Positions 12,201 to 22,262 of a stretch of DNA of 64,000 nucleotides are shown here, in pieces. The DNA is taken from positions 76,040,861 through 76,104,860 of the forward strand of contig JAOWCC010000019.1 of NCBI GenBank assembly GCA_030867875.1, written 5' to 3'. The translations under genes and the position numbers were made by a program. The notes beneath the pieces were generated by a model. That model did not search any database and was not told the origin of the DNA. It saw nothing but the letters and a program-made list of their open reading frames with translations. The stretch is from Actinernus sp. WN-2022. Lineage: Eukaryota > Cnidaria > Anthozoa > Actiniaria > Actinernidae. How positions within the stretch are numbered: position 1 is the stretch's first letter; each line of letters begins with the position of its first letter.

Positions 12201-15200
12201 CTTGGAAATATTTTATCTGTGTCACATCCAAACTCCACTCTGGTGAACTGCTCCTGTTGTAGCAAATGAATCTCGATTTCAAACTGATATTGACTGAGTG
12301 TACAGATATCATGATTGCTCTTCTCGATGTGTAAAGCTGCCATGTGGTGGTGATGTAGCGATGATGTTATCGGTCACAAGATTTTCAGTACTCACCTGTA
12401 TCTCACTTGTTTTAATGCCAGGCAGCTCAAACTTTGACAGACATGTATTGGATCCCCACGATTCAGTTACATGTAGTGGTGATGTTGTAATGATGATGTT
12501 ATCAATCACATTATTTTTAGTACATGTACATGTATGTATCTCTCTCAGTTCTTATGCCAGGTGGCTCAAACTTTGACAGGTATGGTATTGATATTATATA
12601 TTAATATGTATGACAAACAAGTACAATAATATTACACCCGTATTAAAGGAGCCACATTGGTTGCCAATAGAATATAGGATCAGTTTTAAGATCTTACTAC
12701 TTACATATAAGTGCCTGAATGACACAGCTCCTATTTATCTGAAAGATCTAGTCCGTCCTTGTGTACCGAAATGGCAACTAAGATCTGCCTAGAAGAACCT
12801 GTTAGAATTCGCACCATATAACTTGAAAGGGTATGGCTATAGAGCCTTCTCTATATCTGTGCCTAGGCTCTGGAACTCACTACTGGACTTTATAAGAGAT
12901 AGCCAAACAGTTGAGAGATTTAAAATACATGTTAAGACTTATCTTTTTAGACAGGCATATTTTATTTTTTTATTTTTTGAATGAATTTTTCTTAAGATTT
13001 TTCTTTCTATATTATATGTAAAGCGCTAATGGACTGTAGGGAATTGGTGCTATATAAATGTATTATATTATTTAAATATGTAATTTTCGATGAAATACCA
13101 GTGTATATCTCTTTCTAAAAAGTGATATCTTCACGTGTGAAGATATAAATGATATCTTCACACGTGAAGATATCACTTTTGACAATATGACTTGCTTTCA
13201 AAGATTTCTAGCCTTTTTAGTAGCAGATTGAAACTGGTATTTCATCGATAATGATATATTAAACAGAACATTACATGGCCGCTTGGAGATACAAATTTTA
13301 TCTTCTCGTGTTGATGAAATATCTTACTCGTTCGCTGCGCTCACTCATAAGATATTTAATCAACACTCGGAGATAAAATCTGTATCTCTGTGTGGCCATG
13401 TAATATCCTCTATATTATTATTATTGGGTCCCCATAAATCACTTAGTGGTGATCTCATGACAATGATGTCATAGGTCATGTGACTTTTAGTACATAATCA
13501 TATCTCCCTCACTTCAATGCGGTACCATAAACACCAACGTGTGGCCTAAATTCAATAGGGTCCAAAAAGATGTGGGGGGAGGGGGGCTAAAACGGTTCTC
13601 TGGCCGATTAAAAATGAGCGGGTATCATTTTAATCCCGGCTATACTACTCCTGTAGTACATAACCATATCTCCCTCACTTCTAATGCCAGGTGGCTCAAA
13701 CTTTGACAGGCATGGTATTGGGTATTTTTTAAATCAAAAATCTATATTCAAAAATATTCCGATAAACCTAATAAAATATCCATACAGGTTAAGTTTGTGG
13801 GGTAAACTCGCTGTTTTAATAAACTTCACGTGACTAATAAGGAATACTGTTCATAGGAGTTGTGGGAAAAAAGCAAACAAACAAACATAAATTTAACATT
13901 CACATTACACTCACTCACTAAACCCTCCCAGTGCATTATGGTTCACATTTTGTGTCCCAGTCCCACAATGCAATGCATTACATGTATTAGTACTGCTGGC
14001 TCACTTGCTGTGGCAGCAATAATTCTTATTACCATGTTCAGAAATTCTAAAACCCACTTGCACTGACCTCAAGGGAAAAGATGAGACATTATTAACAATT
14101 ATTGACCTTAAATTCCTTCTATTTCTCAGTTCTTCAGGTTATTTTCTCTTTTCTGGATGTCATCTCCTTATTCATGGTTAGTCGAGTTTGTCGACGCTGG
14201 CAACAGCTAGTAGGGAATCGTGGTCAGTGGAAAGATTTCATCTTCAAACTATGGCCTCTGCTCCAGCCTGCGACACCATCAAAAGGATGGCAGAATCTAT
14301 ATGTGCAGCTGTAAGTTAATTTGAGTAAATGTTCCCACTTTGTCATTCCACTGTATAATGGTTAGATTATAACTTTGTGCTGGTTTCTAAAATGTGAGGC
14401 AATGGTTTGATCATTGGTTTGCCCAGCCATTGAATATGCTTGTACAGTCTGGGATCCACAGACACATACAGCACAGAGCAGCCAGATTTATAACATTAAC
14501 ACATCAAATGCAGGTGATATGCTAAATCAGCTTGGCAGCGAGTCCCTTCAAAGCAGGAGGCATACACTAGGGCTCAGCATGATGTACAAAACAGTATTGT
14601 TGCTGTATACTACTCTTCCCAGTAAACTGCGACACCCCAAGTTTTTTTACGGCCCCCGTGATTCGAATAGTCTGTACCACGTGATCACTGTTTGGCATAC
14701 CGCCGGTAGAGGTTTTTGTGTGGTGGCGTGAGAAAAGCGACGTGTTGTTCTACATTGTAGACAAATAATGCCTCGTCGTAGACAGTAGAATGACACATTG
14801 TAGACAAGTTTGACATTTCAAAACCGCAGAACGACTGACTATGAGATCTAAAATATGAACTACCATCTTAATATGAACTACCATCTTAAAATATCTCAGA
14901 TGAATTGGCAAAATATTTCCTCCATTTACCTTAAAAGTTAAGCCACGTTATGTGGTTCTTCAAATACGTTCAGTAATAAACTCCAGAACTCAAACAAGAG
15001 CGAGAAGCAAATTTTTCCCAGCGATTTATAGACTTTGAAATCAACAAGGCAGTCAAAACTTGTCTGCAACTGGCACCGACAAGAAATCTACCCGGCGGTA
15101 CAGAATATTCACATCACGTGGGCCGTAAAAAAACTTGGGGTGTCGCAGTTTACTGGGAAGAGTAGTACATTGTATTCCAAAGACTTCATGAAACCAATCC

Positions 15201-18200
15201 AAAGACAATCCTGGCATGTCAACACACAGCAGGGTCTGAAATTAACTTTTTCACGTAGGCGCCAACTGGAAACTAGCCAAAAAAAATATTCACCAAAGAC
15301 TAATTGTGGTCGGCACATTTCAAGCGACGCACGACAAAGAACATTTGCTGGCATGTTTTATTGGCTAAATTTACTTAGGAAATTGTGTGACTTCGGGATA
15401 TTGTGAAGACTTTAGGGCGACTAACTCTGAAATTTTTGTCACCAACACTCAAAATTTAGTCGCATTATCACCAAATAAGGTGCAATTTCGGACCCTGCAC
15501 AGGGATATGAACTGGCACCCTGTTCATCAACCAACTACCACCTGTACTCCTTCTTTCCAAGGACAATACATAAATGAAATATATAGCCTTCCAGAAACAA
15601 CAGGGCAACTCCCAAACCTGGATGGCTTTAAGAATAAGCTGGCATATGGCTAAAACTGACCAAACCAAAACTCCATGCTACTCCCTTGAACACTGACTGA
15701 TTTATTTTTATTGCACCGAGCACTGTACATTATTATCATTGATGGTACCCTTGTTCTATTTTTTTTCTTTTTTAATTAGTTGTACCTGCACTGCACAATC
15801 TCTTTTTGTCATATGAACAGTAACTCTTCATTACTGAAGGAGGTTAGTTTTTGTGGGTGAATTACATGTAAGAAGAAGATCACATGAGAAACACTTGAAG
15901 ACATGTGAAAGAGAAGAATGAAAGAAAGCTATAAGCAAATGATTAGGAAATAACGGGATTGTTTTCCCGATTTGTGCTATATTGTTCATCTTGACTTAGT
16001 TTCATTGCACTATTTTGAACAATATCTTTTTGCTTGCAGTCTTCAGAGCATGACTTGTCTAAGATGTTTTGAACAAGGTTTCACGAATGTGCCAGTAAGT
16101 ATTGCTATAAAGTATTCATAGTAAAGCCTTATATTGATGGAGCACCAAGTAGGTAGATTTAATTATTCACTTCCAATATCGGTAAGTAAGTCTTTTTTTT
16201 TTCATTGAAGCACACCACCATATTCAATAGGTCAACTCAGGAGCCCCTTACCACGAGTGTCTAGCTGTTAGGGATGAGGTCAAAACAATGGTACTTTTAC
16301 AGGACCCAATTTTGAGTGAAGGGAGGTTGTACCCAGAACCCACCACCTATGTTGGCAAAATCTATATTTTTGACCATAAATATCTTCTTGAATAATAAGA
16401 ATACTTATTGAAGAAGTAACTATATTTCTAGTTTCTACAGGCAGAGAAGAATATGTCTGCATTAAAACCAGGTATCCCTATTTTATAACGTGAGAAAATC
16501 ACCTTCGAAAAAGGGGTAGGGGGTATTAACCACCATCCCCCCCCCCCCTGACAAAATTGGGTCCCATTCCAGGGTTTTCAATAACATTTGAAGTAAGTGG
16601 CAAAACTTGAAGAGTAGGCGGCGAGCATCGAGCGCCATTGGCGCAAATATCTAATTTTTGGGGAATTTTTCAATCAAAGTAGGTGGCAATAGGAGATATT
16701 GTAGTTGAGTCTACGAATAGCAGTTTCAGCGGTATTGACCCAAACGCCTCACTTCAATGTAATGAAGCGCTATTCAAACTGTGTATCTAAATTAGTCGTG
16801 CTTGTTTAGGAGGGTGTTGGTGTCGTGTAAGAATGATGGTTTCAATGGCGCTTCATTACATTGAAGTGAGGCGTTCGGGTCAATACCGCTGAAACTGCTA
16901 TTCGTAGACTCAACTACAATATCTCCTATTTCATGTAAAATACCCGGCAAGATTTGCCGGCTGCCGGCTTCTATTGAAAACCCTGCCATTCGAAATCCAT
17001 TGTTCTGATCTCTGCCCTTGGCCTTATGCATTCATGAGCCAGTCTGTTCCCAGATCAGGCTATTTTTAGCTGCAAAAAAAACCAAAGAGAAGTCTTGTGA
17101 ACAGTAATTTCATGCAACAATGTACTACTAAGGCAAACAATGCTTCCTAATGATTTATAAAAATATATATTGTTACTGACAGTGTAAAATGAGAAAAGTA
17201 CCTCGCCATTGTGAAAAAGTAAGCATTTTATCTGCCTACCACTTGTAGGTATGGGATTTATTTACCTCGGGCATTCTAAAAATAACCTGATCTGGGAGTG
17301 TACTGACTCGCAGACCAAGTATGGGAGATGGTCAACTCCAAGGTACATGTATTTCACATTCAGAAAGCTATAAAAAAGGAAAACTAGGCATTTCAGTCTG
17401 CATCAACAACCTTCATAAATGAACTTCTCTATCTCATGTTAATGATTGAGCAACTTGTATTGAGATAAAGACATACAATAGACACAGCAAAACATTAGAA
17501 AAAGACCAAAAAGGTATTCATATATTGAAGGGCTGTGTGCCACAAGGGCGTAAGTGACTCCTGAACATGTTCTAAATTCTCCCTTAGAAAACAAAGAACT
17601 TGAAAAAACTTGCCCCCCAATCAAAATTTCCATACAAACGTCTGTAAAAAAAATCCGAAATTTTCCGACTTTGTGGGTCTATAACTTTGCTCCTATTCAA
17701 GATATAACTCTCAAATTTGGGATTTTGGCTAACTTTGAGGTGCTCTTTTCAGTAGTATCAACGGTTTTGCTGTTATACGTATATATCAAAAGTTCAAAGA
17801 AACCGTGGAAGGGTCTATTTGCTTTAAATGTTGTATGTGTCCGATGATGATTAGCAAAAGGCTCAGCTGTTCTGACCTTTAAATTTCATGCCATTTAGGT
17901 CAAGCAGTCCAATCAAACCAATGTAGAAAGGCCCTTGTTTGGATAAACTGTAGGAATTACTATCAAACAGTCGGCTAACTCCAGTACAGGCTCTAGTAAT
18001 AATTTCACTGACCGAGGTGACTCCAGAGTCTGGATCCAGAGTATGTTATATACTTCCCTTGGCAGGTGAAAATTCGGAAATATATGACTGAACACAAAAT
18101 CTTATAAATAAGGAACATTTTCCCCTATAAATAATAAAATGGTAAGCCCCTGTGATGGAATAGGATTTGTTTGAAGAAGCTCTTCAGTGCCATTATCAGG

Positions 18201-21200
18201 GCCCCCGAAAATGGTGGATTGAGAAATTTGTGCTTACAATGCATCTTGGTTGAATGAGCTCCTTTAACCTATATCAGTAGTGGATTTTTGCCATTTAGTA
18301 GTTCCCATACAAAGCCTATATATACAGACAAATACACACAATTAGAGCTTGGGTTGCCTGTGTTGTTATTGATTTGATTGATTTAATTTGAGACATTCGG
18401 ATCAGAGTCTGATCACAGGAGTACAAACAATAGGATTCAAGGTCCCTTCTTGGCCTGCCTCTGTCAGTGGACCTGCGATTTTATGTCCTTATCTGAGAAG
18501 ATGTGAAGGTCTAACCATTTGCAGTTGTTATGGGTTGCAATATTGGTTAAAAGTAAACAAACGATGATTTCCCTGCCACCGATATATTCGAAGCACCAAG
18601 AAGCGAACTGCGAGAAAACCTCTGGTATCGGTGGGTGCGAATCTCGCTTTCATGAGGGTCAAGATCTGACTGTCTTTTCTGATTGGAGGAATATTTAATG
18701 AGCCCAACAAGAACTGTGATTGGTTAGGGGAACAGGAATTATTTACGTTTGCTGGCTCAACTTTGATCAAAATCTGCTCAATCTAGTAGCAAATTGTGGT
18801 ATTCATATGATTCCTGAAAGCATCTATGAAGACATTGTATCATCTGTACTAAAAGATTGCTTTCCCAAGATAACATCATCCACTGATGAGCAAGGCAAAG
18901 CGTTATTTGGCGTTATAAATCGGAAATCCTACCGACTGGTCATGGCAAGTTGATAATTCTTCAGTTGCTACCAGATATAAGCAAAGAATTATCATTCAGA
19001 GGGTTTAGTTATCCATGGAACGCAATTATTAGTTATCTGCCCTCTAAAATCATTGGCGGACTCTCACATTGATCAAAGGTCTTTTCGTACTTTAGTCGAA
19101 TAGTTCTGTAGCATAATTTTCTTGACACTGGATCACTTGTGAAACGCCATTCAGGTCGGTATTCGTTGTAGATCGGCTACATGATTTAATGTTTATCCTG
19201 CAGACTCTGCAATGGTCATTTGTTCGAGAATTTACGGTGTTGAGTGGTGTTTTCATTTTATGGGGAGTTCTCTGCTGTGAAAATAATCCCAGGTCGACGA
19301 ACTTGTCTTGCGAATTGCATTTCACTGATTGTGGAACAATTATAGAATACCCAGCCATTTGGGTGATCAAAAATTCATTTTATCAAATTTTCATACAAAC
19401 CTTCTAAAAACCTAACCCTGAGATTTAAAAAAAACCTAACCATTTTCGACTCCAAATCATTCATAGAAAGACCCTACATACACCTGCACTATAATGGAGA
19501 ATTTAGCATAGTTTAGCACAGTTTTCAAGTGATCTTTTGAAGTGACTGGGTATTCTATAGTTTAGCTCTGATTGTAAACAAATTAATCTTCTGGCACATC
19601 ATTCTTTTACTCTGACTACTCCACTGAACAAAATTATAATGTAACATACACATGGTATCTCTCCTGAGTGGTTGATTGTTTAATTACTCAGTTGATATGC
19701 TTGACAGTTTTCAAAACATGAAAGTGAGATTTGCACGCACCGATACCAGATGTTTTCCACTCTCACTGATCGCCGTTTTGCGGCTTTCTCCACGGCTGTT
19801 CTCTTTAGAAAACCTCTGGAACCAGGGTACTGTATCACACACAGTCTGTTCAGAAGTTTCTAAAATGTGGAGAATACCGTACCCCGCCCGATTAGAGTAC
19901 TGTTAAAACTGTTTTCTTCACTTGTAGTTCCGGTGTTGTTGTATGGGTGTGGGGTGTGTATTTGTTGGGAAAAACCGCTCTGATATCTTTAAGCAGAAAA
20001 TGTTTAAGGTAGTTACTGATATAGAGAAGCTTTATCTGAAGTTTTACAAAAGAGTTCTGGCTGTACATTCTAACACAACTAATTTAGCAGTCTATGCAGA
20101 ATTAGGTAGAGGTTACAAATATTTACAAACCCAGACTTTTGTGATACTCTAGTGGGAAAGCAGCAGGAGTGTACATGTATGTGAAATCAAATTTTCAGGG
20201 CATCATATTTACGAATTATACTTTGGATTTATGCAGTGCAAAATCTCTCACTGAGCTTTCCGTTCGGCATAAATTTGTTTAGCTAAATCTGTTAAAGAGA
20301 AAATGTGTGATTCTTTTACCAAAACATGAAAGGGTCAGGTTCAACAGAGTGACTTGCATAATCATTGTTGTGGCGGATGGTTACTTACTTTTCGTCAAGT
20401 TAAAGTAATAATAGGTTTGGAGAAATATCTAAGCTAAGTGTATCCTCACATAAGTTACCTAGTATTTAATCTGGCTGATACTAAAACATTCCATTATGTA
20501 TTTATCATACAACGGAAGCCGTCCCGTAATGATCATAAACCCAGTTGACCTTTTTTTTTTTTCGTATCGTACGTCATGTGCTGTGTGCATTTTTCTCCCA
20601 TTCTTTTCTTAGCCGACTGTGCAGTTCTGAAACAAAGTTGGTGTAATGTGCGAATCATAGACAAGGTTATTAACCAGCTTGATTTTAGTTCCCACAGGAA
20701 GAACTCAGACGTCTTGTAGAAATCCAGAATGAGGAGAAACAGCAACTGGAGTTACAAGCAGCAAATGCTTCCTGTGCTCTTGGTCAGTTTGAGGTGAGTT
20801 ATTAGAGAGTACAGGTTTCTTATAAAGTTGCACCATTAAAATGTGATTGTGGGTGAGACTCAGGTTGGTTTGGACCCTACACGTTTTTTTTGATCTAGTC
20901 AAACCAAATTACCATTCAGTGTAACTCATAATTTATTGGTAGTTGTTCACAGCATTTGACTAGAGCAGATTTTGTATGAGTGGGATTGAAACTATGGCAT
21001 GTGTGTTGCCTTACCATAACCATGCTGTTAGGATAGGCACATGCCTTGCACCATTTGCGCTAGAATCAGCAACGTTACGTGCCCAACATACAACTGTTTA
21101 AAGTTGTTGTTCAGGTGATCGGCAGTTCTTCTCCAGGAATTGATTTAACTTGCTAATTTGAAAGCCAAAGTCTAGGCATATTTTTTTGTTTTTGGTGTTG

Positions 21201-22262
21201 TTGCTGGGTTTTTTAGAAGGTTCGAAATGTTGAAGAAACGAAAGAATTTGCCCAGACAAGGGGCCTGGTAGGGATGTGTCATAATAGCACAGGTAACCCA
21301 TACAATTTGCCCAGACAAGGGGCCTGGTAGGGATGTCATAATAGCACAGGTAACCCATACAATTTGCCCAGACAAGGGGCCTGGTAGGGATGTGTCATAA
21401 TAGCACAGGTAACCCATACAATTTGTTCAAGACAGAGTACCCTGAATGCATTTTGTCATCTAAACAATATGGCGACTGTGCAAGCCATGTTTTGATCATT
21501 TTGGGTCACTGAATACCCACTAGACAAATCAAGAGCTAAAGTTGAAGGGTGTATACTGAACAACTTTATTTCATTATTCAAATAATAACATCAATTGAGA
21601 ATTCTAAGATAATGGTACAAATTAAAGGAACAAAAGAATCCATGCCAAGAGTTCCTGCAAACATCCCATTATTGTCATTTAATTACCCACCGTACCCCTA
21701 AGAATATTAACACTGAATTCTGAATTTTCATTGATAGAAAGCCCATCAACCCACCTTTGTCATCATTACTCCAAACACCAACGAAAAGAATAGAAAGTGC
21801 AGAGCAAAAGCGGAAATCAAAAAAATGTTAATAGACCCAATTGATGGAATCCGAGCTGTTCCATTGGACAATTCATATTATTACTGGCACGGCTCAATAA
21901 CTGGGCCAGCTGAAAGTCCTTACGAGGGTGGACTGTTCTTCCTGTTGATAGAGGTATCTTACAATTTCCCATTTTGGCCACCAGCTGTCAAATTCCTGAC
22001 TCGAATATTTCACCCAAACATCAGTCACCATGGAGATATTGGCATCGACTTACTGTTTCATAATTGGACCCCTTCATTGACAATATCAAAAGTACTACTG
22101 ATAATCAATTCATTATTGATGGATCCATACTGCGATGTGTCGATGGAACCTGAAGTTAGCAGGCTTTATTTGGAGGACAGAGATGCATTTAACATGATTG
22201 CTAGGGAGTGGACAAACAGATATGCTATGTTTCATGTACAAGATAGAAATAACACCAATTGA
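2795..22262 (+). CDS. F-box protein fused to catalytically dead UBE2D-like E2 (five exons, 426 aa)
   Basis: Spliced reading frame of 1281 nt from exons 2795-3218, 14130-14310, 16040-16094, 20698-20793 and 21738-22262. Every junction has GT/AG and matching phase. Order: a Cys cluster (C40, C43, C56, C57, C59, H60); an F-box from about 138 (LPSEILQVIFSFLD, then SRVCRRW at 159-165); CLRC at 208-211; a Gln/Glu-rich helix at about 221-243; a UBC fold at about 271-420. The fold keeps ITGP, SPYEGG, the FPFWPP loop, HPN (344-346), a TISKVLL-type helix and a C-terminal REWTNRYAM helix, all as in UBE2D. The catalytic-Cys position of the GSICLDIL motif reads GDIGIDLL, giving Gly354, so thioester transfer should be impossible. 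F-boxes normally bind SKP1 in SCF ligases. A UEV-like ubiquitin-binding or scaffolding role inside an SCF is my inference. Confidence 0.9.
3277..3456. mobile_element. Palindromic MITE (AGTGTA...TACACT)
   Basis: Inverted repeat with arms of about 68 bp around a 40-bp loop. The left arm includes CAATCGAAAATTTCCTATTG and AATCAAACATTTTAGAACGA, with complements at 3391-3450. It sits 58 bp inside intron 1. A diverged relative is at 62135-62540. Confidence 0.75.
4050..4120 (+). repeat. Short tandem duplication
   Basis: AATCTGCTGCTCTATCAGAG occurs twice, at about 4059-4078 and 4097-4116. The surrounding 3457-4880 is intronic; I see no other recognisable feature in it. Confidence 0.6.
4881..6335. mobile_element. 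TTAA-flanked non-autonomous DNA transposon (GGTTACCGG family)
   Basis: TIRs GGTTACCGGATACCTT and AAGGTATCCGGTAACC, each directly flanked by TTAA (4877-4880 and 6336-6339). TTAA duplication is the signature of piggyBac- or Kolobok-type transposition. Inside, CAAAAGGGTGTCGGGGAATT at 5150 is inverted at about 5281, forming a 150-bp subterminal hairpin. No transposase frame is visible. Confidence 0.8.
6622..6757. mobile_element. Short MITE, ATAGACCAG family
   Basis: 136-bp element with about 30-bp TIRs (ATAGACCAGTTTAC ... and CAACTGTGCATGAACTG ... GGTCTAT). The same termini bound the much larger element at 31289-32178. No clear target duplication. Confidence 0.7.
8066..10275. mobile_element. MULE-like element with 9-bp target duplication
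   Basis: TIRs of about 30 bp begin TAGCCTGAATTTCAGC on both ends and continue with TCTCCTCTGGTT (two mismatches). The perfect 9-bp direct repeat AGTATTTGA abuts both ends (8057-8065, 10276-10284). It is 2210 bp long without a recognisable transposase, so probably non-autonomous. A nested palindrome lies at 9110-9236. A poly-T run (about 7969-7990) lies just upstream. Confidence 0.82.
9110..9236. repeat. Imperfect palindrome nested in MULE-like element
   Basis: GTAGCCTGTTCGTCTGTTGC at the left is complementary to GCCGACTTCACAACAGACTA at the right, and pairing continues through most of the 60-bp arms. Probably a nested MITE. Confidence 0.55.
10586..11603. mobile_element. TTAA-flanked non-autonomous element (CCCTTTCCC family)
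   Basis: TTAA|CCCTTTCCC at 10582-10594 and GGGAAAGGG|TTAA at 11595-11607. TTAA plus CCCTTT ends match the usual piggyBac pattern. 1018 bp, no transposase. A G-run of at least 15 lies at about 11532. The last 37 bp of the right end recur at 55240-55276. Confidence 0.82.
12334..12590 (+). repeat. Degenerate tandem repeat, about 130-bp unit (two units)
   Basis: Two units sharing GTGGTGATGT...GATGATGTTATC..., TTTTCAGTAC/TTTTTAGTAC and GGCTCAAACTTTGACAG. Further broken units are at 13427-13515 and 13650-13722. The intervening sequence is a LINE tail and two palindromes, so an older tandem array appears to have been split by insertions. Confidence 0.65.
12625..13075 (+). pseudogene. LINE reverse-transcriptase C-terminal fragment
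   Basis: Reads ITPVLKEPHWLPIEYRISFK, then LLLTYKCLNDTAPIYLKDL, then after a frame break WNSLLDFIRDSQTVERFKIH and KTYLFRQ. This is the conserved C-terminal region of CR1/L2-type LINE proteins. It is followed by an AAGCGCTAATGG...GCTATATAAATG tail ending in ATTATATTATT, a typical LINE 3' end. Truncated at 5'. Confidence 0.85.
13085..13249. mobile_element. Palindromic MITE with perfect inner hairpin
   Basis: Outer ends CGATGAAATACCAGT and ACTGGTATTTCATCG. Inside, AAGTGATATCTTCACGTGTG pairs perfectly with its complement at about 13152-13178 around a 5-nt loop. It would form a strong cruciform or RNA hairpin. Confidence 0.75.
13270..13404. mobile_element. Palindromic MITE (ATTACATGGCC ends)
   Basis: Arms of about 55 bp: ATTACATGGCC...GGAGATACAAATTTTATCT against GGAGATAAAATCTGTATCTC...GGCCATGTAAT. 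It lies immediately downstream of the previous palindrome. Confidence 0.75.
14130..14310 (+). CDS. F-box/pseudo-E2 gene, exon 2 (F-box core)
   Basis: Acceptor TTTCTCAG|TT at 14128-14129, donor AGCT|GTAAGT at 14311. It enters in phase 1, exactly as exon 1 leaves, and reads ILQVIFSFLDVISLFMVSR, then VCRRWQQLV. The LPxEIL...IFSFLD...VCRxW pattern is canonical F-box. It continues with a Trp-rich stretch (WKDFIFKLWPLL ... GWQNLY) common just after F-boxes. The intron before it is 10.9 kb of transposon debris. Confidence 0.92.
14414..15660 (+). pseudogene. LINE RT C-terminal remnant split by a TIR element
   Basis: 14414-14607 reads LVCPAIEYACTVWDP and SLQSRRHTLGLSMMYKTV, typical of the post-RT region of CR1/L2-like LINEs. 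After an inserted element (14608-15167) the frame resumes at about 15480 with QFRTLH...SLPETTGQLPNLDGFKNKLA and a stop at 15651. It sits in intron 2 of the F-box gene. Confidence 0.75.
14608..15167. mobile_element. Inverted-repeat element inserted in LINE remnant
   Basis: TACTACTCTTCCCAGTAAAC at 14608 is inverted at 15148-15167. Pairing continues through CTGCGACACCCCAAG, a T-run and ACGGCCC, and weakly for about 60 bp more. 560 bp, no coding capacity. Confidence 0.7.
16040..16094 (+). CDS. F-box/pseudo-E2 gene, exon 3 (CLRC micro-exon)
   Basis: 55-nt exon between TTGCTTGCAG and GTAAGTATT. It enters in phase 2 and leaves in phase 0, reading LQSMTCLRCFEQGFTNVP after the split Leu codon. It adds a second CxxC pair (208/211). 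Too short to judge on its own, but strong splice sites and exact phase fit make it convincing. Confidence 0.82.
16570..16985. mobile_element. CAGGGTTTTCAATA MITE with 80-bp hairpin core
   Basis: Ends CAGGGTTTTCAATA and (T)ATTGAAAACCCTG, flanked by the direct repeat CCATTC (16564-16569, 16986-16991). CAGGG ends resemble hAT elements, though the duplication is 6 rather than 8 bp. The core (16690-16928) is a near-perfect inverted repeat with 80-bp arms and a loop of about 70 bp. Confidence 0.7.
17040..17305. mobile_element. Degenerate TIR element
   Basis: CAGTCTGTTCCCAGATCAGG...TATTTTTAG at 17040-17069 is inverted at 17277-17305 with about four mismatches. No clear target duplication. The 17306-18590 stretch beyond it is intronic without recognisable features. 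Confidence 0.5.
18592..19829 (-). mobile_element. Diverged copy of TACCCTGG element (inverted relative to 32389)
   Basis: The right end CCTCTGGAACCAGGGTA (19813-19829) and long internal tracts match, in inverse orientation, the intact element at 32389-33485. Shared tracts include GCTTTCCCAAGATAACATC and GAATTTACGGTGTTGAGTGG against its complement. The left terminal bases are missing. On the - strand the shared interior reads HCRVCRINI plus about 35 residues, a short Cys-containing peptide I cannot assign. Confidence 0.65.
19341..19560. mobile_element. Small nested MITE
   Basis: ATAGAATACCCAG and CTGGGTATTCTAT bound about 215 bp. This segment is absent from the corresponding position of the related element at 32389-33485, which supports a later insertion. 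Confidence 0.55.
19925..20151 (+). pseudogene. LINE RT C-terminal fragment
   Basis: Reads VPVLLYGCGVW, then after a short break DIEKLYLKFYKRVLAVHSNT and NLAVYAELGRG. This is the LLYG.EVWG...RVH..F.K..LGV...T.N..VYGELGR block common in LINE proteins. Stop at 20150. Isolated fragment in intron 3. Confidence 0.75.
20698..20793 (+). CDS. F-box/pseudo-E2 gene, exon 4 (helical linker)
   Basis: Exactly 32 codons between TTCCCACAG and GTGAGTT, phase 0 on both sides. The amphipathic Gln/Glu-rich sequence (EELRRLVEIQNEEKQQLELQ and following) is probably a helix or short coiled coil joining the F-box part to the E2 fold. The 96-nt symmetric exon could be skipped without a frameshift. Confidence 0.85.
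21246..21425 (+). repeat. Tandem triplication, 57-60 bp unit
   Basis: Three head-to-tail copies of TTTGCCCAGACAAGGGGCCT...AGCACAGGTAACCCATACAA. The middle copy lacks two bases (GT). It lies in intron 4 of the F-box gene. Confidence 0.9.
21738..22262 (+). CDS. F-box/pseudo-E2 gene, exon 5 (UBC fold, stop)
   Basis: Acceptor CATTGATAG at 21737; 174 codons and TGA at 22260-22262. It contains the whole UBC domain (from NRKCRAKAEIKKM) in one exon. The HPN asparagine is kept. The cysteine is replaced by Gly354 (codon GGC in GATATTGGCATCGAC). There is no frameshift or premature stop, so the fold is under reading-frame constraint or was lost very recently. Attachment-type AATAAA is absent nearby; ATTAAA occurs at 22619 and 22625. 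Confidence 0.92.
   Translation, partial: KAHQPTFVIITPNTNEKNRKCRAKAEIKKMLIDPIDGIRAVPLDNSYYYWHGSITGPAESPYEGGLFFLLIEVSYNFPFWPPAVKFLTRIFHPNISHHGDIGIDLLFHNWTPSLTISKVLLIINSLLMDPYCDVSMEPEVSRLYLEDRDAFNMIAREWTNRYAMFHVQDRNNTN

Noticed and set aside
18720..18953. 77-codon frame with ANCGIHMIPESIYEDIVSSV as a host exon
   Set aside because: The sequence lies in a repeated element whose other copy (32389-33485) is interrupted by stops at the same place; repeat-derived.
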